Source: Bacteroidales bacterium (GTDB lineage: Bacteria; Bacteroidota; Bacteroidia; Bacteroidales; UBA1715). From it: a DNA stretch of 41,509 nucleotides. The translations under genes were made by a program, and so were the position numbers. The stretch spans positions 1-41,509 of the forward strand of contig JAAYPM010000075.1 of NCBI GenBank assembly GCA_012519815.1. The letters run 5' to 3'. Position 1 is the stretch's first letter; every line of letters starts with the position of its first letter. Below the pieces are notes generated by a model that was not told where the DNA came from, did no database searches, and saw nothing but the letters and a program-made list of their open reading frames with translations. Positions 1-9,511 of the stretch are shown here, piece by piece.

Positions 1-333
1 ATCCTCAATGGGGTGGTTCAGCTGCATTTAGTTTATAATGAAAAAGGTGAATTATTGTCTTTTTATCTTACCAAAGGAAACGTTGATGATAGAAACCCCA
101 AACATATTAAGAAAATGACAGATAAAATATTACTTCGAAACAGAGTTATGATCGAAACAATTAATGATGAGTTGAAAAATCTTTGCCAAATAGAACACAC
201 CAGACACAGAAGTATCAACAATTTTATTATGAATATTTGGAGTGGCTTGACTGCTTACTGTTTCTTTCCTAAAAAACCATCTTTAAATATCGAAAAGGTC
301 AAAGATGATCAATTACTTTTAGGATGTGCTTAA
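1..333 (+). pseudogene. IS982-family transposase remnant (C-terminal part, internally deleted)
   Basis: The readable frame runs from the window edge to the stop at 331-333. It contains segments typical of IS982-family DDE transposases: LHLVYNEKGELLSFYLTKGN followed by VDDRN, and IETINDELKNLCQIEHTRHR near the end. In the family as I recall it, about 50 residues lie between the KKMT and DKILLR segments, including a DKGY-type motif. Here the two are fused near position 120, so a catalytic block is missing. Just before LHLV, the expected GWF lies in a different frame (around 9-18), which suggests a second small deletion. This is a dead copy. The 5' part lies outside the window. Confidence 0.8.
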
Positions 334-347
334 ACCGAACTCAGGTT
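333..347 (+). repeat. Possible outer end of the IS982 remnant
   Basis: Immediately after the transposase stop lies AACCGAACTCAGGTT, with AACC and GGTT as inverted ends. Its position suits the terminal inverted repeat of the element, but the matching left end is outside the window, so the call rests on position only. Confidence 0.3.
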
Positions 348-406
348 AAGATAGCAAAAATATACATTTAGAATTTATAAAAAACACACGCCACATATTG
401 TAAATC

Positions 407-1691
407 TTACATTGGAATTTGGTCGGCATTAGTTTCTGTGAAAGAAATAGTGTAATTTCCATTATCGCCAACAAAAGCACCAAGTTTTATATAAAAATAT
501 GATTCTGAACCACTTGTATTACTCATGGAACCAGTAATAGTTTGTCCCCTATTACCATCAACATTACCAAGAAGTGTTTTATTTGTATCATACACATTAA
601 AATGTAATTCTGTATTTGAAGCTTCTGGACTAACTTCCCATTCTACTTTTTTTCCATCATATATAGTTACTTTAAAAAACTCATAATCCCCATCATTGTT
701 ATTTGCAGCATCTATCAAAATTGTGCCTGTTACAGAGGTTGGGAATGAAGTAATTTCTCTTGCATCTTCAAATGTATCATCAGGCTCATTATCATCATTT
801 CCGTTACATACGGGAGTAAATGTATAGCTACCACTTGATTTATTGTTATTTACATACCCATCCCATCCAGATACACGTACATAAAACTCATCATCTTTTG
901 AAATAAATGTATAGGTAAGATCTGCCCCTACTGTAGAAGTTCCTTTTGTTCCCAATTCTTTTTTATCAGAGCCATATATGTGAATTTTATCCATATAAAT
1001 CGTCAGATACATTTGTTAAAGTAAAGGTATATGAATTCCATATGCCGGGTGTAGGATTTGTAAATTTATAATAATCATTTTCATACATTGATACAATTAC
1101 GCCATTATAAGAAGTGTTGTATTCAAGAGAATTTGCTGCTGTTTCTATAGTATGATTCGGAGCAAAATCGTCGTTAGCATTCAAGTTAGAAACAGTAAAA
1201 GAATAATTACCACTTGAATTATGATCATTTACATATCCGTCCCATCCACTAAAACGCACATAATACTCAACTCCGGGAGTAGCAAATGTATATGTTAAAT
1301 CTTGCCCCTTAGTTTTAGTACCAAACGTTGCTAAACTAGCACCATCAATACTATATAATTCCATATGTATATATAAATCAGCAGATACATTCGTAACAGT
1401 AATTTGTATTTTATCATATGTATCACTGCCATGTGCAGGAATTATTTTAAACCAATCGTCATCGGTTTCACCGTCAATTTTTGCATTATATGTAGTATTT
1501 AATTCTATTAAAAATGCTGTTGAACGTTCGTTATTTGGTTCATATTCATCAACAAATTTTACAATATCATCATCATTTTCTTTTGGCTCAGGCTCATCTT
1601 TTTTTCCACAAGAAGCCATTGCAAACAAAATAGTTACTAATATAATTGATAGCAACGAGCATTGTTCTCTTATTTTTGTTTGATTTTTCAT
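407..1691 (-). pseudogene. Lipoprotein with three PPC-like repeats, frameshifted
   Basis: The gene starts at 1691 with a type II signal peptide and a lipobox-like MASC (Cys28), followed by a charged linker (GKKDEPEPKENDDD). Three related beta-rich units follow, opening with DEYEPNN, DDFAPNH and DNEPDD. Each has a D-x-(W/Y/F)-(F/Y)-K element, and the first two also carry an FYVRVSGWDGYVN-type strand. This resembles bacterial pre-peptidase C-terminal (PPC) domains, and no catalytic domain is visible. The frame breaks inside unit two: after LTNVSDDLY it runs into a stop at 987-989, while the other frame continues from about 1000 down to 407. A change of two bases in the short TATAT tract near 991-998 would rejoin the halves into about 425 residues. 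It may be a true pseudogene, a phase-variable tract or a sequencing error. The natural product would be a surface-anchored lipoprotein of unknown role. Confidence 0.75.
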
Positions 1692-1818
1692 AATAAAATA
1701 TTTTAGGATTTACTTTTTCTATGAGTTTATGTTGCGTAAAAATACTCATACATATTTGTATTTACAAATATTTTATATTAAAAAAGTGTTTTTTACGAAA
1801 TCAAGCACATTACAAATA

Positions 1819-4767
1819 TTATATTTTTGCGTATTCTGTTGGTGTTTTTCCATATTGTTTTACAAAGCAACTACTAAAGTAATTTGGGTCAGAAAAACCC
1901 GACATATATGCTATTTCAGATATTCTATATCCTCCAGCTTTAATTAACGAAGCGGCATACGACAGCCGCATTTGTTTTATATAATCAATAGGGGAAATAT
2001 TAAGTAGTAGTTTTATTTTTCTATATAATTTTGACCTGCTCATTCCCGCATCAGAAGCAAGTTGTTCAACAGAATATTCGGGATTAGAAAAATTTTGAAG
2101 CAATAATTCTTTAAATCGCACAAGTAATTCCTCATCATGTGTTTCTGGTTTTTCTGTGAGTTCCCATATAGAACCTGGCAATTCATATTTTTTTTGTAAA
2201 CGTGCTCGTGTTTTTAGTAAATTCACAATACGTGCAGCTAAATACATTGAATTAAATGGTTTTACTATATAATCATCAGCTCCAGCTTCTAAACCTTCTA
2301 TATAAGACGTTTCTATGCTTATTGCGGTTAGTAAAATTATGGGTATATGTGCAGTTGCTTCGTGTTTTTGTAGTGCATTGCACATATCTATTCCATTCAT
2401 TTTTGGCATTTGAATATCAGATACAATTATATCAGGAATATGTGTTTTTGCAAATTCTAATCCTTCAACACCATTTTGTGCAGTGCTTACTTTAAAATAT
2501 GGCGATAAATCCTTTTTTAAATTCTCTCTAATCGCCTCATTATCTTCTACTAACAAAACATGTTCGTTATCAGAATGTATTGTAATAGCACTATTTTTAT
2601 TTTTTTGATATTGTTGTATTATCGTTTCTTTTACCGAAGAAGTATCCACCAATTTTTTATCACCAATTGGTAATGTAATTGTTACTGTTGTTCCTTTATT
2701 TGGAGCACTCTGAATATATAATGTACCATTATTAAGCGAAATAAACTCTTTACAAATCATAAGCCCCAAACCACTACCTTTTTCATTATGTGTGCCATAG
2801 GTAGATTCTATTTCAAGCGAATTATTAAGATTATGAATTATATGTTGCGGCATACCTACCCCAGAATCTGTTATTGTTATTTCTACATGTGTATCTGACA
2901 CCGTATTTTTAATTTCAATATTTCCTAACTCTGGTGTAAATTTTATAGAATTATGAAGTATATTTCTTAAAGCAGTTTCAATCATAGTTTTATCGGCATG
3001 TATAACCGTAGATTCTACAATTGTTTTTTGAACTGAAATTTTTTTATGCGCGATATCTGTTTTAAACAGCTCTTCTAATTTTTGCATAAGTTCATCTAAA
3101 TAAAAATGAGTTTTTGCAACAGAAATATTTGATGTTTGTGTTTTTGACCACTGCAATAACTGTTCTAACAAACTATAAATTGATTGTGCAGATTCATGTA
3201 CAAGATGTGTATAATGATATTTATCTGAATCATCAATTTTATTAAAATCTGCATATAAAATTTTGGTAAAACCCAACAAACCCGAAAATGGATTTTTTAA
3301 ATCGTGAGCAATAATAGAAAACAATTTATCTTTTGTTTTGTTGGTTTTTGTAAGTTCATTATTTGCTGTTTGCAGATTTTCTGATTGTTGTACTAATAGT
3401 GTGTTTTGTGCAATTACCGCTTCTTTTTTAGTAAATAATTCTTTATTTGTAAGGGCTAATTCTTTGGTTTTTTCTTCTACAAGTTTTTGTAAATACACAT
3501 TTCTTTTTCGTATAGAACGTGTTTTTAAAACATATATAAGAATAATAATTGTTAAAATACTTACAATATTTATTGTTTTAAACCACCATGTTTTCCACCA
3601 AGGCGGCAATACAATAATTGTTAGTTGTGTTTGATTATTTTGCCAGGAACCGTCGGTATTCATAGTTCGCACCATAAATGTATATGTTCCGTCAGATAGA
3701 TTTGTGTATGTTGCAATTCGTTGATTCTCGTCGGCATTAAACCATGTTTTGTTAAAACCTTGTAATTTATATTGATATTTTATGGCATCTGCCGATATAA
3801 AATCTAAGGCAGCAAATTCTATATGTATTACATTATCAAAATGTTGCAAAACAATAGTATCTGTTAAATACACAGGTTTAGTAATATATGTGGCGGCATT
3901 AGTTGGTTCGTGTAATTGTATTTTTTTATCAAAAATTTGTATAGACTGTATAATTGTTTTTTTAGGTGGAGTTTTAGATTTTAATTTTGCAGGATTCACA
4001 AACGATAAGCCGTTAATACCACCAAAATAAATAGTACCATCTGAATCTTTTAATATAGAACTCCAATTAAATGTACCTTCTTGAAGTCCATCTTTTGAAT
4101 TAAAAAATTTTGTAGTATTTGTTTCAATATTATATACATATACACCCAAATTACTTGTAATCCACACATTGCCGTAAGCATCGCTTACAATAGCATTAGC
4201 CACAGTATTTTCTTTTATTTGCAAAGGTATTTCTTGAAATGTTTGTGTTTCAAAATCTTGTAAAAGAAAAATTTTACCCGAGCGTGAAGCAAACCATAAC
4301 TGCCCTTTTTCGTCTTCGTGTATATCATGAATTATTTGTGGATTATGTGATTTGGTATCAAAACATATTTCTTTATACTCGTTAAAATTTCCTGAATCAA
4401 ACACAAACACCCCATGAAATTCATGGCACACCCATATTCTATGTTTAGAATCGCAAAATAATTTAATAATGTTATTTGGTTCACCCTTTTTATGTACTTG
4501 TAAAATATCATAAAGAAACACATCTTTATCAGGAAAATATACATCTAATCCAGTACCTAAAGAACCTAACCATACTGCACCAGTGGTATCTTGCACAATT
4601 GTCCACACATTTGTAATGCGCATTTCTGGAGTAGAAGGCTTGGTTGAACTATAATGTTTAAGCAAAGTAAAATTAGGCGAAAATAAAAACAGCCCTTCAC
4701 TCCATGTTCCAATAGCAATAATGCCATTTTGTAAAACATGTGCAGATTTAATTACTTGCGGATATGT
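1819..4767 (-). pseudogene. Hybrid two-component system sensor/regulator, C-terminal part (split by insertion)
   Basis: This fragment carries, in order: the last beta-propeller blades of a periplasmic sensor (IGTWSEGLFLF and similar), a Y_Y_Y-type beta domain, one membrane helix (after WWKTWWFKT), a coiled linker, and a HisKA domain with the H-box SIIAHDLKNPF. An HATPase domain follows (N-box LHNSIKFTP, G-boxes DSGVGMP and GSGLGL), then a receiver domain with phospho-Asp in IIVSDIQMPKMNG and the KPF lysine, and a C-terminal AraC-type helix-turn-helix (EIAYMSGFSDPNYFSS). This is the standard architecture of Bacteroidota hybrid systems that sense a ligand in the periplasm and activate genes directly. 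It lacks its own start: the natural N-terminus is at 9746-10954. The codons upstream of 4767 belong to the inserted DNA. Read through AACCGTT, the frame joins exactly to the other half. Confidence 0.9.
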
Positions 4768-4774
4768 AACCGTT
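4768..4774. repeat. Left copy of 7-bp flanking direct repeat AACCGTT
   Basis: This is identical to 9746-9752. The two copies lie where regulator coding sequence stops on each side of the island, and collapsing them restores the regulator frame. It is a candidate target-site duplication. Confidence 0.7.
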
Positions 4775-4786
4775 ATCGGTAATGGC
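4772..4786. repeat. Left arm of 15-bp inverted repeat GTTATCGGTAATGGC
   Basis: It matches the reverse complement of 9616-9630 at 14 of 15 positions (GTTATCGGTAGTGGC). It overlaps the left direct repeat by three bases. This pair may mark the ends of the restriction-modification cassette proper, with the 9633-9743 element as an extra piece on the right. Confidence 0.6.
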
Positions 4787-5023
4787 GTTTGACCGCTCCG
4801 AAACAACATCAACGGACAAACTTTGCCAACGCTTCGCAAAATTAAAAGAGGTGCAACCAACCGCACAAATCCAACGCATTGCACCACATTTAATTTTGCT
4901 CCAACGCTCCCAAGCCCACCCACCACCCCAACATTTTTTGACAGGAATTTCAACTAAAAATTTTGGCAATCGAAACATAATGATTAAATTTGCTAAAATT
5001 GTCAAGGTAAAAATTTCAAGAAG
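4787..5023. other. Non-coding left flank of the island with CCAACGC-type repeats
   Basis: This is a C-rich, G-poor stretch on the + strand with recurring CCAACGC motifs (about 4825, 4871, 4911) and CCAACCGCACAAA at 4857-4869. The last motif recurs exactly at 9544-9556 in the right flank, and AATCCAACGC occurs at 4868-4877, 9510-9519 and 9585-9594. It must also hold the promoter of the controller gene, but I see no clear -33/-7 pair. Confidence 0.5.
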
Positions 5024-5350
5024 ATGAAAGAAACATTTGGAGCATACATTCACAAACTTAGGTCTGACAACGGCTTGACTTTGACCAAACTTGCGGCTGC
5101 ATTGGACATTGACCAATCTACACTTTCAAAAATTGAAAATGGGAAAAGAAATGTACCCGAAGAAATATTGCCCAAACTTTCAGCTTTTTTTAATCTTGAC
5201 TTGAAAAAATTAGAACACGAATATTTAAGTGAGAAAATTGCAGAGCTGATTTATCCGCAAGAAGAAACCAAAGCGATATTTAAAGCAGCCGAAGAAAAGG
5301 CAAAATATTTCAGAACAATAAAAACGCAACAAGGTACAATTGAGTTTTAA
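5024..5350 (+). CDS. Xre-family HTH regulator (putative R-M controller)
   Basis: This is a 108-residue protein with an N-terminal HTH_3 fold at about residues 7-62: LRSDNGLTLTKLAAALDI, then the recognition helix DQSTLSKIENGKRN. The acidic and lysine-rich C-terminal half has no recognised domain. It is the first gene of the restriction-modification operon, two bases before the methyltransferase start. Small Xre proteins in this position act as controller proteins that time endonuclease expression after entry into a new host. That role is inferred from position, because the protein is longer than classical C proteins (about 80 residues) and no C-box operator was identified. The start is the ATG after CAAGAAG. 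Confidence 0.85.
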   Translation: MKETFGAYIHKLRSDNGLTLTKLAAALDIDQSTLSKIENGKRNVPEEILPKLSAFFNLDLKKLEHEYLSEKIAELIYPQEETKAIFKAAEEKAKYFRTIKTQQGTIEF

Positions 5351-5352
5351 CT

Positions 5353-6408
5353 ATGGTAGGAGCATCATTATTTTCAAGTGCAGGCATAGCGGAAACTTAC
5401 TTTGATGAAGTAGGAATAAACATTGTTGCCGCTAACGAATTGGTTCAAGAAAGAGCCGATTTGTATCAGGCATTATACCCAAATTCTAAAATGATTTCAG
5501 GTAGTATTTTGGACGAAAATGTTTTTAAAAAACTTGTAAAAATCACACCTGAAAAGTTAGATTTTTTGATTGCATCGCCACCTTGTCAAGGAATGAGCGT
5601 TGCAGGGAAAAACAGAAGTGTTGAGCAAATGCTCAATGACGAAAGAAATTATCTTGTTTTCAAAATCATTGATTTTATCAAACTAAAATCGCCTGACTTT
5701 GTGCTGATTGAAAATGTTCCTACATTTTTCAAATTAGTTTTACCCTACGAAAATCAACAACTAAAAGTCGTTGAAATTTTAAATCTTCTTTTTGGCAAGG
5801 AATACAACATTGAAGCAAATGTTTATGACGCAGCGGAATTTGGCGTTGCTCAAAGACGAACAAGAGCAATCATAAAATTGTATCGAAAAGGTAAAAAATG
5901 GGGACAACCCATAAAATCTGAAAAGCAAATAACGGTAGAAGAAAAAATCGGCTTTTTACCAAGTATTGAAGCAGGAGAAAAATCAAATGTAAAATGGCAC
6001 TTTGCCCGAAAACATTCGGACAGACACGTTCAATGGATGAAGCACACACCAACAGGACAAACTGCGTTTAAAAACAAGAAATATTTCCCTGTAAAACCAA
6101 ACGGAGAAAAAATAAAAAGCTATAATACATCGTACAGACGAATTAATTGGGACGAGCCTGCACCAACAATTACAATGCGAAATGATGCAATCAGTTCGCA
6201 ACTCAACGTGCACCCGGGCAGAAAATTGAAAAACGGAACGTATTCTGATGCAAGAGTTTTGACACCGTTAGAGTTGATGTTGTTGTCGTCTTTGCCACAA
6301 GATTGGAACATTCCCGACAATACACCCGAATTACTTATCCGAAAATGTATTGGGGAATGTATTCCGCCTTTACTTGTTAAAAAGATTGTTGCCCAAATAA
6401 ACAAATAA
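5353..6408 (+). CDS. DNA (cytosine-5-)-methyltransferase
   Basis: This 351-residue protein has the C5-methyltransferase motifs in order: motif I (LFSSAGIAETYF, cofactor binding), motif IV PPCQG with catalytic Cys78, motif VI ENV (120-122), motif VIII QRR (167-169), motif IX (RVLTPLE region) and motif X (GECIPPLL). Between VIII and IX lies a target-recognition region ending in PAPTITMRNDA. It transfers a methyl group from S-adenosylmethionine to C5 of cytosine in the host recognition site and protects it from the linked endonuclease. It starts two bases after the controller gene, and the endonuclease gene follows after one base. The recognition sequence cannot be read from the protein. Confidence 0.95.
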   Translation: MVGASLFSSAGIAETYFDEVGINIVAANELVQERADLYQALYPNSKMISGSILDENVFKKLVKITPEKLDFLIASPPCQGMSVAGKNRSVEQMLNDERNYLVFKIIDFIKLKSPDFVLIENVPTFFKLVLPYENQQLKVVEILNLLFGKEYNIEANVYDAAEFGVAQRRTRAIIKLYRKGKKWGQPIKSEKQITVEEKIGFLPSIEAGEKSNVKWHFARKHSDRHVQWMKHTPTGQTAFKNKKYFPVKPNGEKIKSYNTSYRRINWDEPAPTITMRNDAISSQLNVHPGRKLKNGTYSDARVLTPLELMLLSSLPQDWNIPDNTPELLIRKCIGECIPPLLVKKIVAQINK

Positions 6409-6409
6409 T

Positions 6410-7858
6410 ATGACTTTAAGGATTGATAGTAAGAAGTGGATTTTATACAGACACACAAGAGATTTTGATAAACTTTGTGTGGTTGCTGAATTTTTAAAGT
6501 CGTACACGAAAACAGGAATTTCAACAGACGAAAAAACGCAGTTAAATTTAAAATTGCGTGAATTGGGATTGTACAGCGAGCGAAATCCCGAATTACCGCT
6601 TGATGCGATAAATCATAAAATTAATCAGCTTTCATATTATATGTTTGGCTATCAAGCCAAAGTTGAAGGACAAGACAGGTTTTTATTTAGTCCACTTGGC
6701 AACTTGTTTTTGAAACACGTTGAAGATAAAGAGAAAACGGCTAAAATATTTCTTACAATGCTTTGGGCTGTTCAATATCAACACCCACATAGCGGGACAG
6801 ATAGCGAATTTCAGCTTTATCCGTTTCGGTTGATTTACAAATTACTTTCAGAGCCAAAACTTTCAAATAAACTTTACGCTTTTGAAGTGGCTTATTCGAT
6901 TGTTTTTCTGAAAGAAGCAACCAAAACAACTTACAAAGAATTAGTAAACGAATTATTAGAATTACGCAAACTTTCTGATGATGAACTTGCTCAAAAATTT
7001 CAAGAAGACAGACACGCATTAGTAAATTCGGCTTACGAATGGGATTATTACGTTTCAAATTTGTTTGAAAGTGCAGGTGTTTTGAACAAAAAAGACGGTG
7101 TTGTGATTACCAAATTGCAACACGGCAACACAAACACTTTCCGAAAAATAACACGAAACGAAGTTTCAATTCCTGAAAATTTGAAATCGTTAATTGAACA
7201 ATTAGAAAATGAATATTCGTTTTTAGAGAAACCTTTATTGCTCAACGACCCCGAACGCTTGAAGTTGGACGTTATCAAAGAAATTTACAGTTTCTATCCA
7301 AAAACACTTTTGGTTGAAATTGGCGAAGCCATTGACGATTTTAAATTTGAATTGCTTAATCTTCCAAAACTTATTGAACAATACGCAAACAATAATGACG
7401 GAGCGGAAGCCTATCTTTTTGAAGATGCTTTGGCAGACGGCTTCAATATGTTCTACAACGTAGAAGCAAATAAAATTAGCGGAGCAGGAAACACCGATTT
7501 AGAGTGTTTATACATTCCAAGAAAGAAGAAATTTACTGTTGAAGCCAAATCAACCAAAAACAAACTTTCAGGCATAAATGCAGGAAGATTAGCAGGACAC
7601 CGTGAAAAAATTGGTGGAGCTTACACAATCGTTGTAACGCCAAGATATGTACCTGCCGTTCTTCAAGATATTCGTACAAGTCCAATCGTAATTATTAGGG
7701 CAAATACTTTTTCCGAGTATTTGTACAACTGTATTGACAATGATATACGAGAAATAGACTACGAAGATTTTGATAGCATTATCGTCAATAATCTTGGAAA
7801 AGACATCAGTAAAAACATTTCAGATTTAACGATTTCAAGGTTCGCAACCCAAAAATAA
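6410..7858 (+). CDS. Type II restriction endonuclease (PD-(D/E)xK, AlwI-like)
   Basis: This 482-residue protein lies between two DNA methyltransferase genes. Near the C-terminus, Asp363 in GAGNTDLEC is followed by Glu378-Ala-Lys380 in FTVEAKS, a typical D-x(14)-ExK metal-binding core on adjacent beta strands. The N-terminal half has a helical region with SPLGNLFLKH, FLTMLWAVQYQHPH and YPFRLIYKLL. From memory these resemble the AlwI-type endonucleases, which recognise asymmetric sites and cut outside them. The pairing with two methyltransferases of different chemistry fits an asymmetric site, in which each strand needs its own enzyme. Family assignment is moderate, and the endonuclease role from motif and context is strong. 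Confidence 0.85.
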   Translation: MTLRIDSKKWILYRHTRDFDKLCVVAEFLKSYTKTGISTDEKTQLNLKLRELGLYSERNPELPLDAINHKINQLSYYMFGYQAKVEGQDRFLFSPLGNLFLKHVEDKEKTAKIFLTMLWAVQYQHPHSGTDSEFQLYPFRLIYKLLSEPKLSNKLYAFEVAYSIVFLKEATKTTYKELVNELLELRKLSDDELAQKFQEDRHALVNSAYEWDYYVSNLFESAGVLNKKDGVVITKLQHGNTNTFRKITRNEVSIPENLKSLIEQLENEYSFLEKPLLLNDPERLKLDVIKEIYSFYPKTLLVEIGEAIDDFKFELLNLPKLIEQYANNNDGAEAYLFEDALADGFNMFYNVEANKISGAGNTDLECLYIPRKKKFTVEAKSTKNKLSGINAGRLAGHREKIGGAYTIVVTPRYVPAVLQDIRTSPIVIIRANTFSEYLYNCIDNDIREIDYEDFDSIIVNNLGKDISKNISDLTISRFATQK

Positions 7859-7865
7859 ACTTGCT

Positions 7866-8627
7866 ATGATTACAATTACAAGAGAAGACAATATGAATTT
7901 AATGGCAAGGTATCCTGACAATTATTTTGACCTTGCAATCGTTGACCCACCTTACGGAATTTTAAATAAAACCAAACGAGGCGGAGACCATAAATTTAAT
8001 ATGGACGAATACAGTCAATGGGATGTAAAACCCGATGACGAGTATTTTAATGAACTGTTTCGTGTTTCAAAAAATCAAATTATTTGGGGAGGAAATTATT
8101 TCGGACAACTTTGGGCAAGAAGTCCATACAACAAAGGGTTTATCATTTGGGATAAAAAACAACCTGAAACATTAAATAATTTTTCAATGGCTGAAATGGC
8201 TTGGAGTTCACTTGACAAGCCATCAAAAATTTTTGAGTTCAGCGTTAGAAAGAACAGAAACAAAATCCACCCGACACAAAAACCTGTTGAGCTTTACGAA
8301 TGGCTTTTGAAAATGTACGCCAATCAAGGCGACAAAATTTTAGACACACATTTGGGAAGCGGAACGATTGCGATTGCTTGTTACAATGCAGGATTAAGTT
8401 TAACCGCTTGTGAAATCAGCGAAACATATTATTTGAGTGCATTAGAAAAAATTAAAGAAGTTGTTCCTAAAACTGCAATTCATACAAATGATGCTGACGC
8501 TTTTTCTTTAACATTTCCCGAACAAGAAACATCAAAAAACGGAATGCATAAATTGTACAAAGAGCACGTTGAGCAATTACGACTTTTCAAAGAAGAACGA
8601 GCAAAGTATTATGCAATGGCGAAGTAA
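7866..8627 (+). CDS. DNA adenine (or N4-cytosine) methyltransferase, DPPY type
   Basis: This 253-residue amino-methyltransferase has catalytic DPPY at residues 27-30 and the cofactor motif DTHLGSGTIAIAC in the C-terminal half, preceded by HPTQKPVELYEWLL. Catalytic motif before cofactor motif is the beta-class order. DPPY favours N6-adenine methylation, but N4-cytosine is not excluded. It lies seven bases after the endonuclease gene. With the m5C enzyme upstream, it probably protects the second strand of a non-palindromic site. The protein is short and has almost no separate target-recognition domain, which is usual for small phage-like members. Confidence 0.93.
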   Translation: MITITREDNMNLMARYPDNYFDLAIVDPPYGILNKTKRGGDHKFNMDEYSQWDVKPDDEYFNELFRVSKNQIIWGGNYFGQLWARSPYNKGFIIWDKKQPETLNNFSMAEMAWSSLDKPSKIFEFSVRKNRNKIHPTQKPVELYEWLLKMYANQGDKILDTHLGSGTIAIACYNAGLSLTACEISETYYLSALEKIKEVVPKTAIHTNDADAFSLTFPEQETSKNGMHKLYKEHVEQLRLFKEERAKYYAMAK

Positions 8628-8638
8628 AAAATGAATAA

Positions 8639-9511
8639 ATGCTATTACAACAAAAGACATTAGAGAAATTAAGAAATCTTATTAACGAAGAAACAGAATA
8701 TCGTTCGGGACCTAAACTCGTTGAGTTTTTCAATAATTTTGGTTCAAACGACACTTATAACAGAGGCGGAGGCTTTCCTTCTCGTTGGATTTATACTGAT
8801 GAGAAGCTTTCAAAAATCAACGGAACACCTGAACTTGATAAATGTATTCGTGAACTTTTCGCACCTGTAAATTTTATTGGACGTTTTGCAGAACTTGACA
8901 AGTTTCTAAAAGAATTTAATCAATATCTTGCTTTTGATGGTTGGCAAGTAATTAGAAGCGGAAAGGAAATTACATTTACCAAAGCAGGAAAAATTGATTT
9001 TGAAGAAAAAGTAGAAGTTAAAGAAGATGATTTTCTCAAAAAAGAGTTTAGCGAAATTTCATTAGACAAATTAGGTTTGGACACAATCATAACCGAAACT
9101 CTTAATCTTAGGTTTGAAGAGATTAAAATATGCTTGAATAACAAAGCACCTCTATCAGTGATTTTTTTATCAGGAAGTACTTTAGAAGGAATATTGTTAG
9201 GTATAGCTTCAAAATTTCCAAAAGAATTTAACCAAGCCAAAACATCGCCAAAAGACAAAGAGGGAAAAGTAAAACCATATCACGAGTGGACACTAAGTAA
9301 CTTTATTGACACAGCTCACGAACTTGGTTTGCTTAAAGAAGATGTGAAAAGCTTTAGTCATTCATTACGAAATTTTAGAAATTATATCCACCCATACGAA
9401 CAAGTAAGTTCAAGGTTTAATCCTGACGAACATACTGCAAAAATCTGTTGGCAGGTTTTAAAAGCAGGTATTTATCAACTGACAAAAAACAAAATTAATG
9501 GACAGAACTAA
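8639..9511 (+). CDS. R-M-linked protein with HEPN-like C-terminus
   Basis: This is a 290-residue protein without a firm family match. The N-terminal part (1-120) has the pattern SGPKLVEFFNNFG, GGGFPSRWIYTD and CIRELFAPVNFI, ending in a small beta unit (GWQVIRSGKEITF). After a charged linker, the C-terminal helical region contains IFLSGSTLEGILLG and LRNFRNYIHPYEQ. Arg244-Asn245 and His251 fit the R-x(4-6)-H pattern of HEPN RNases. It is the last gene of the operon, 11 bases after the methyltransferase. The HEPN resemblance and the location in a defence cassette suggest a back-up abortive-infection effector or an RNA-binding accessory. This is inference. No start-codon conflict was seen. Confidence 0.6.
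   Translation: MLLQQKTLEKLRNLINEETEYRSGPKLVEFFNNFGSNDTYNRGGGFPSRWIYTDEKLSKINGTPELDKCIRELFAPVNFIGRFAELDKFLKEFNQYLAFDGWQVIRSGKEITFTKAGKIDFEEKVEVKEDDFLKKEFSEISLDKLGLDTIITETLNLRFEEIKICLNNKAPLSVIFLSGSTLEGILLGIASKFPKEFNQAKTSPKDKEGKVKPYHEWTLSNFIDTAHELGLLKEDVKSFSHSLRNFRNYIHPYEQVSSRFNPDEHTAKICWQVLKAGIYQLTKNKINGQN

Noticed and set aside
4772-4786. Integron attC-like site (GTTATCG...)
   Set aside because: The core does not fit GTTRRRY (T in the purine positions), no integron integrase is present, and the AACCGTT duplication suits an insertion better.
4782-5116. Open frames on both strands in the left island flank (81 and 122 codons)
   Set aside because: Composition is biased and repeat-driven (CCAACGC units), with no domain-like sequence. 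They overlap each other and the inverted repeat. Treated as non-coding.
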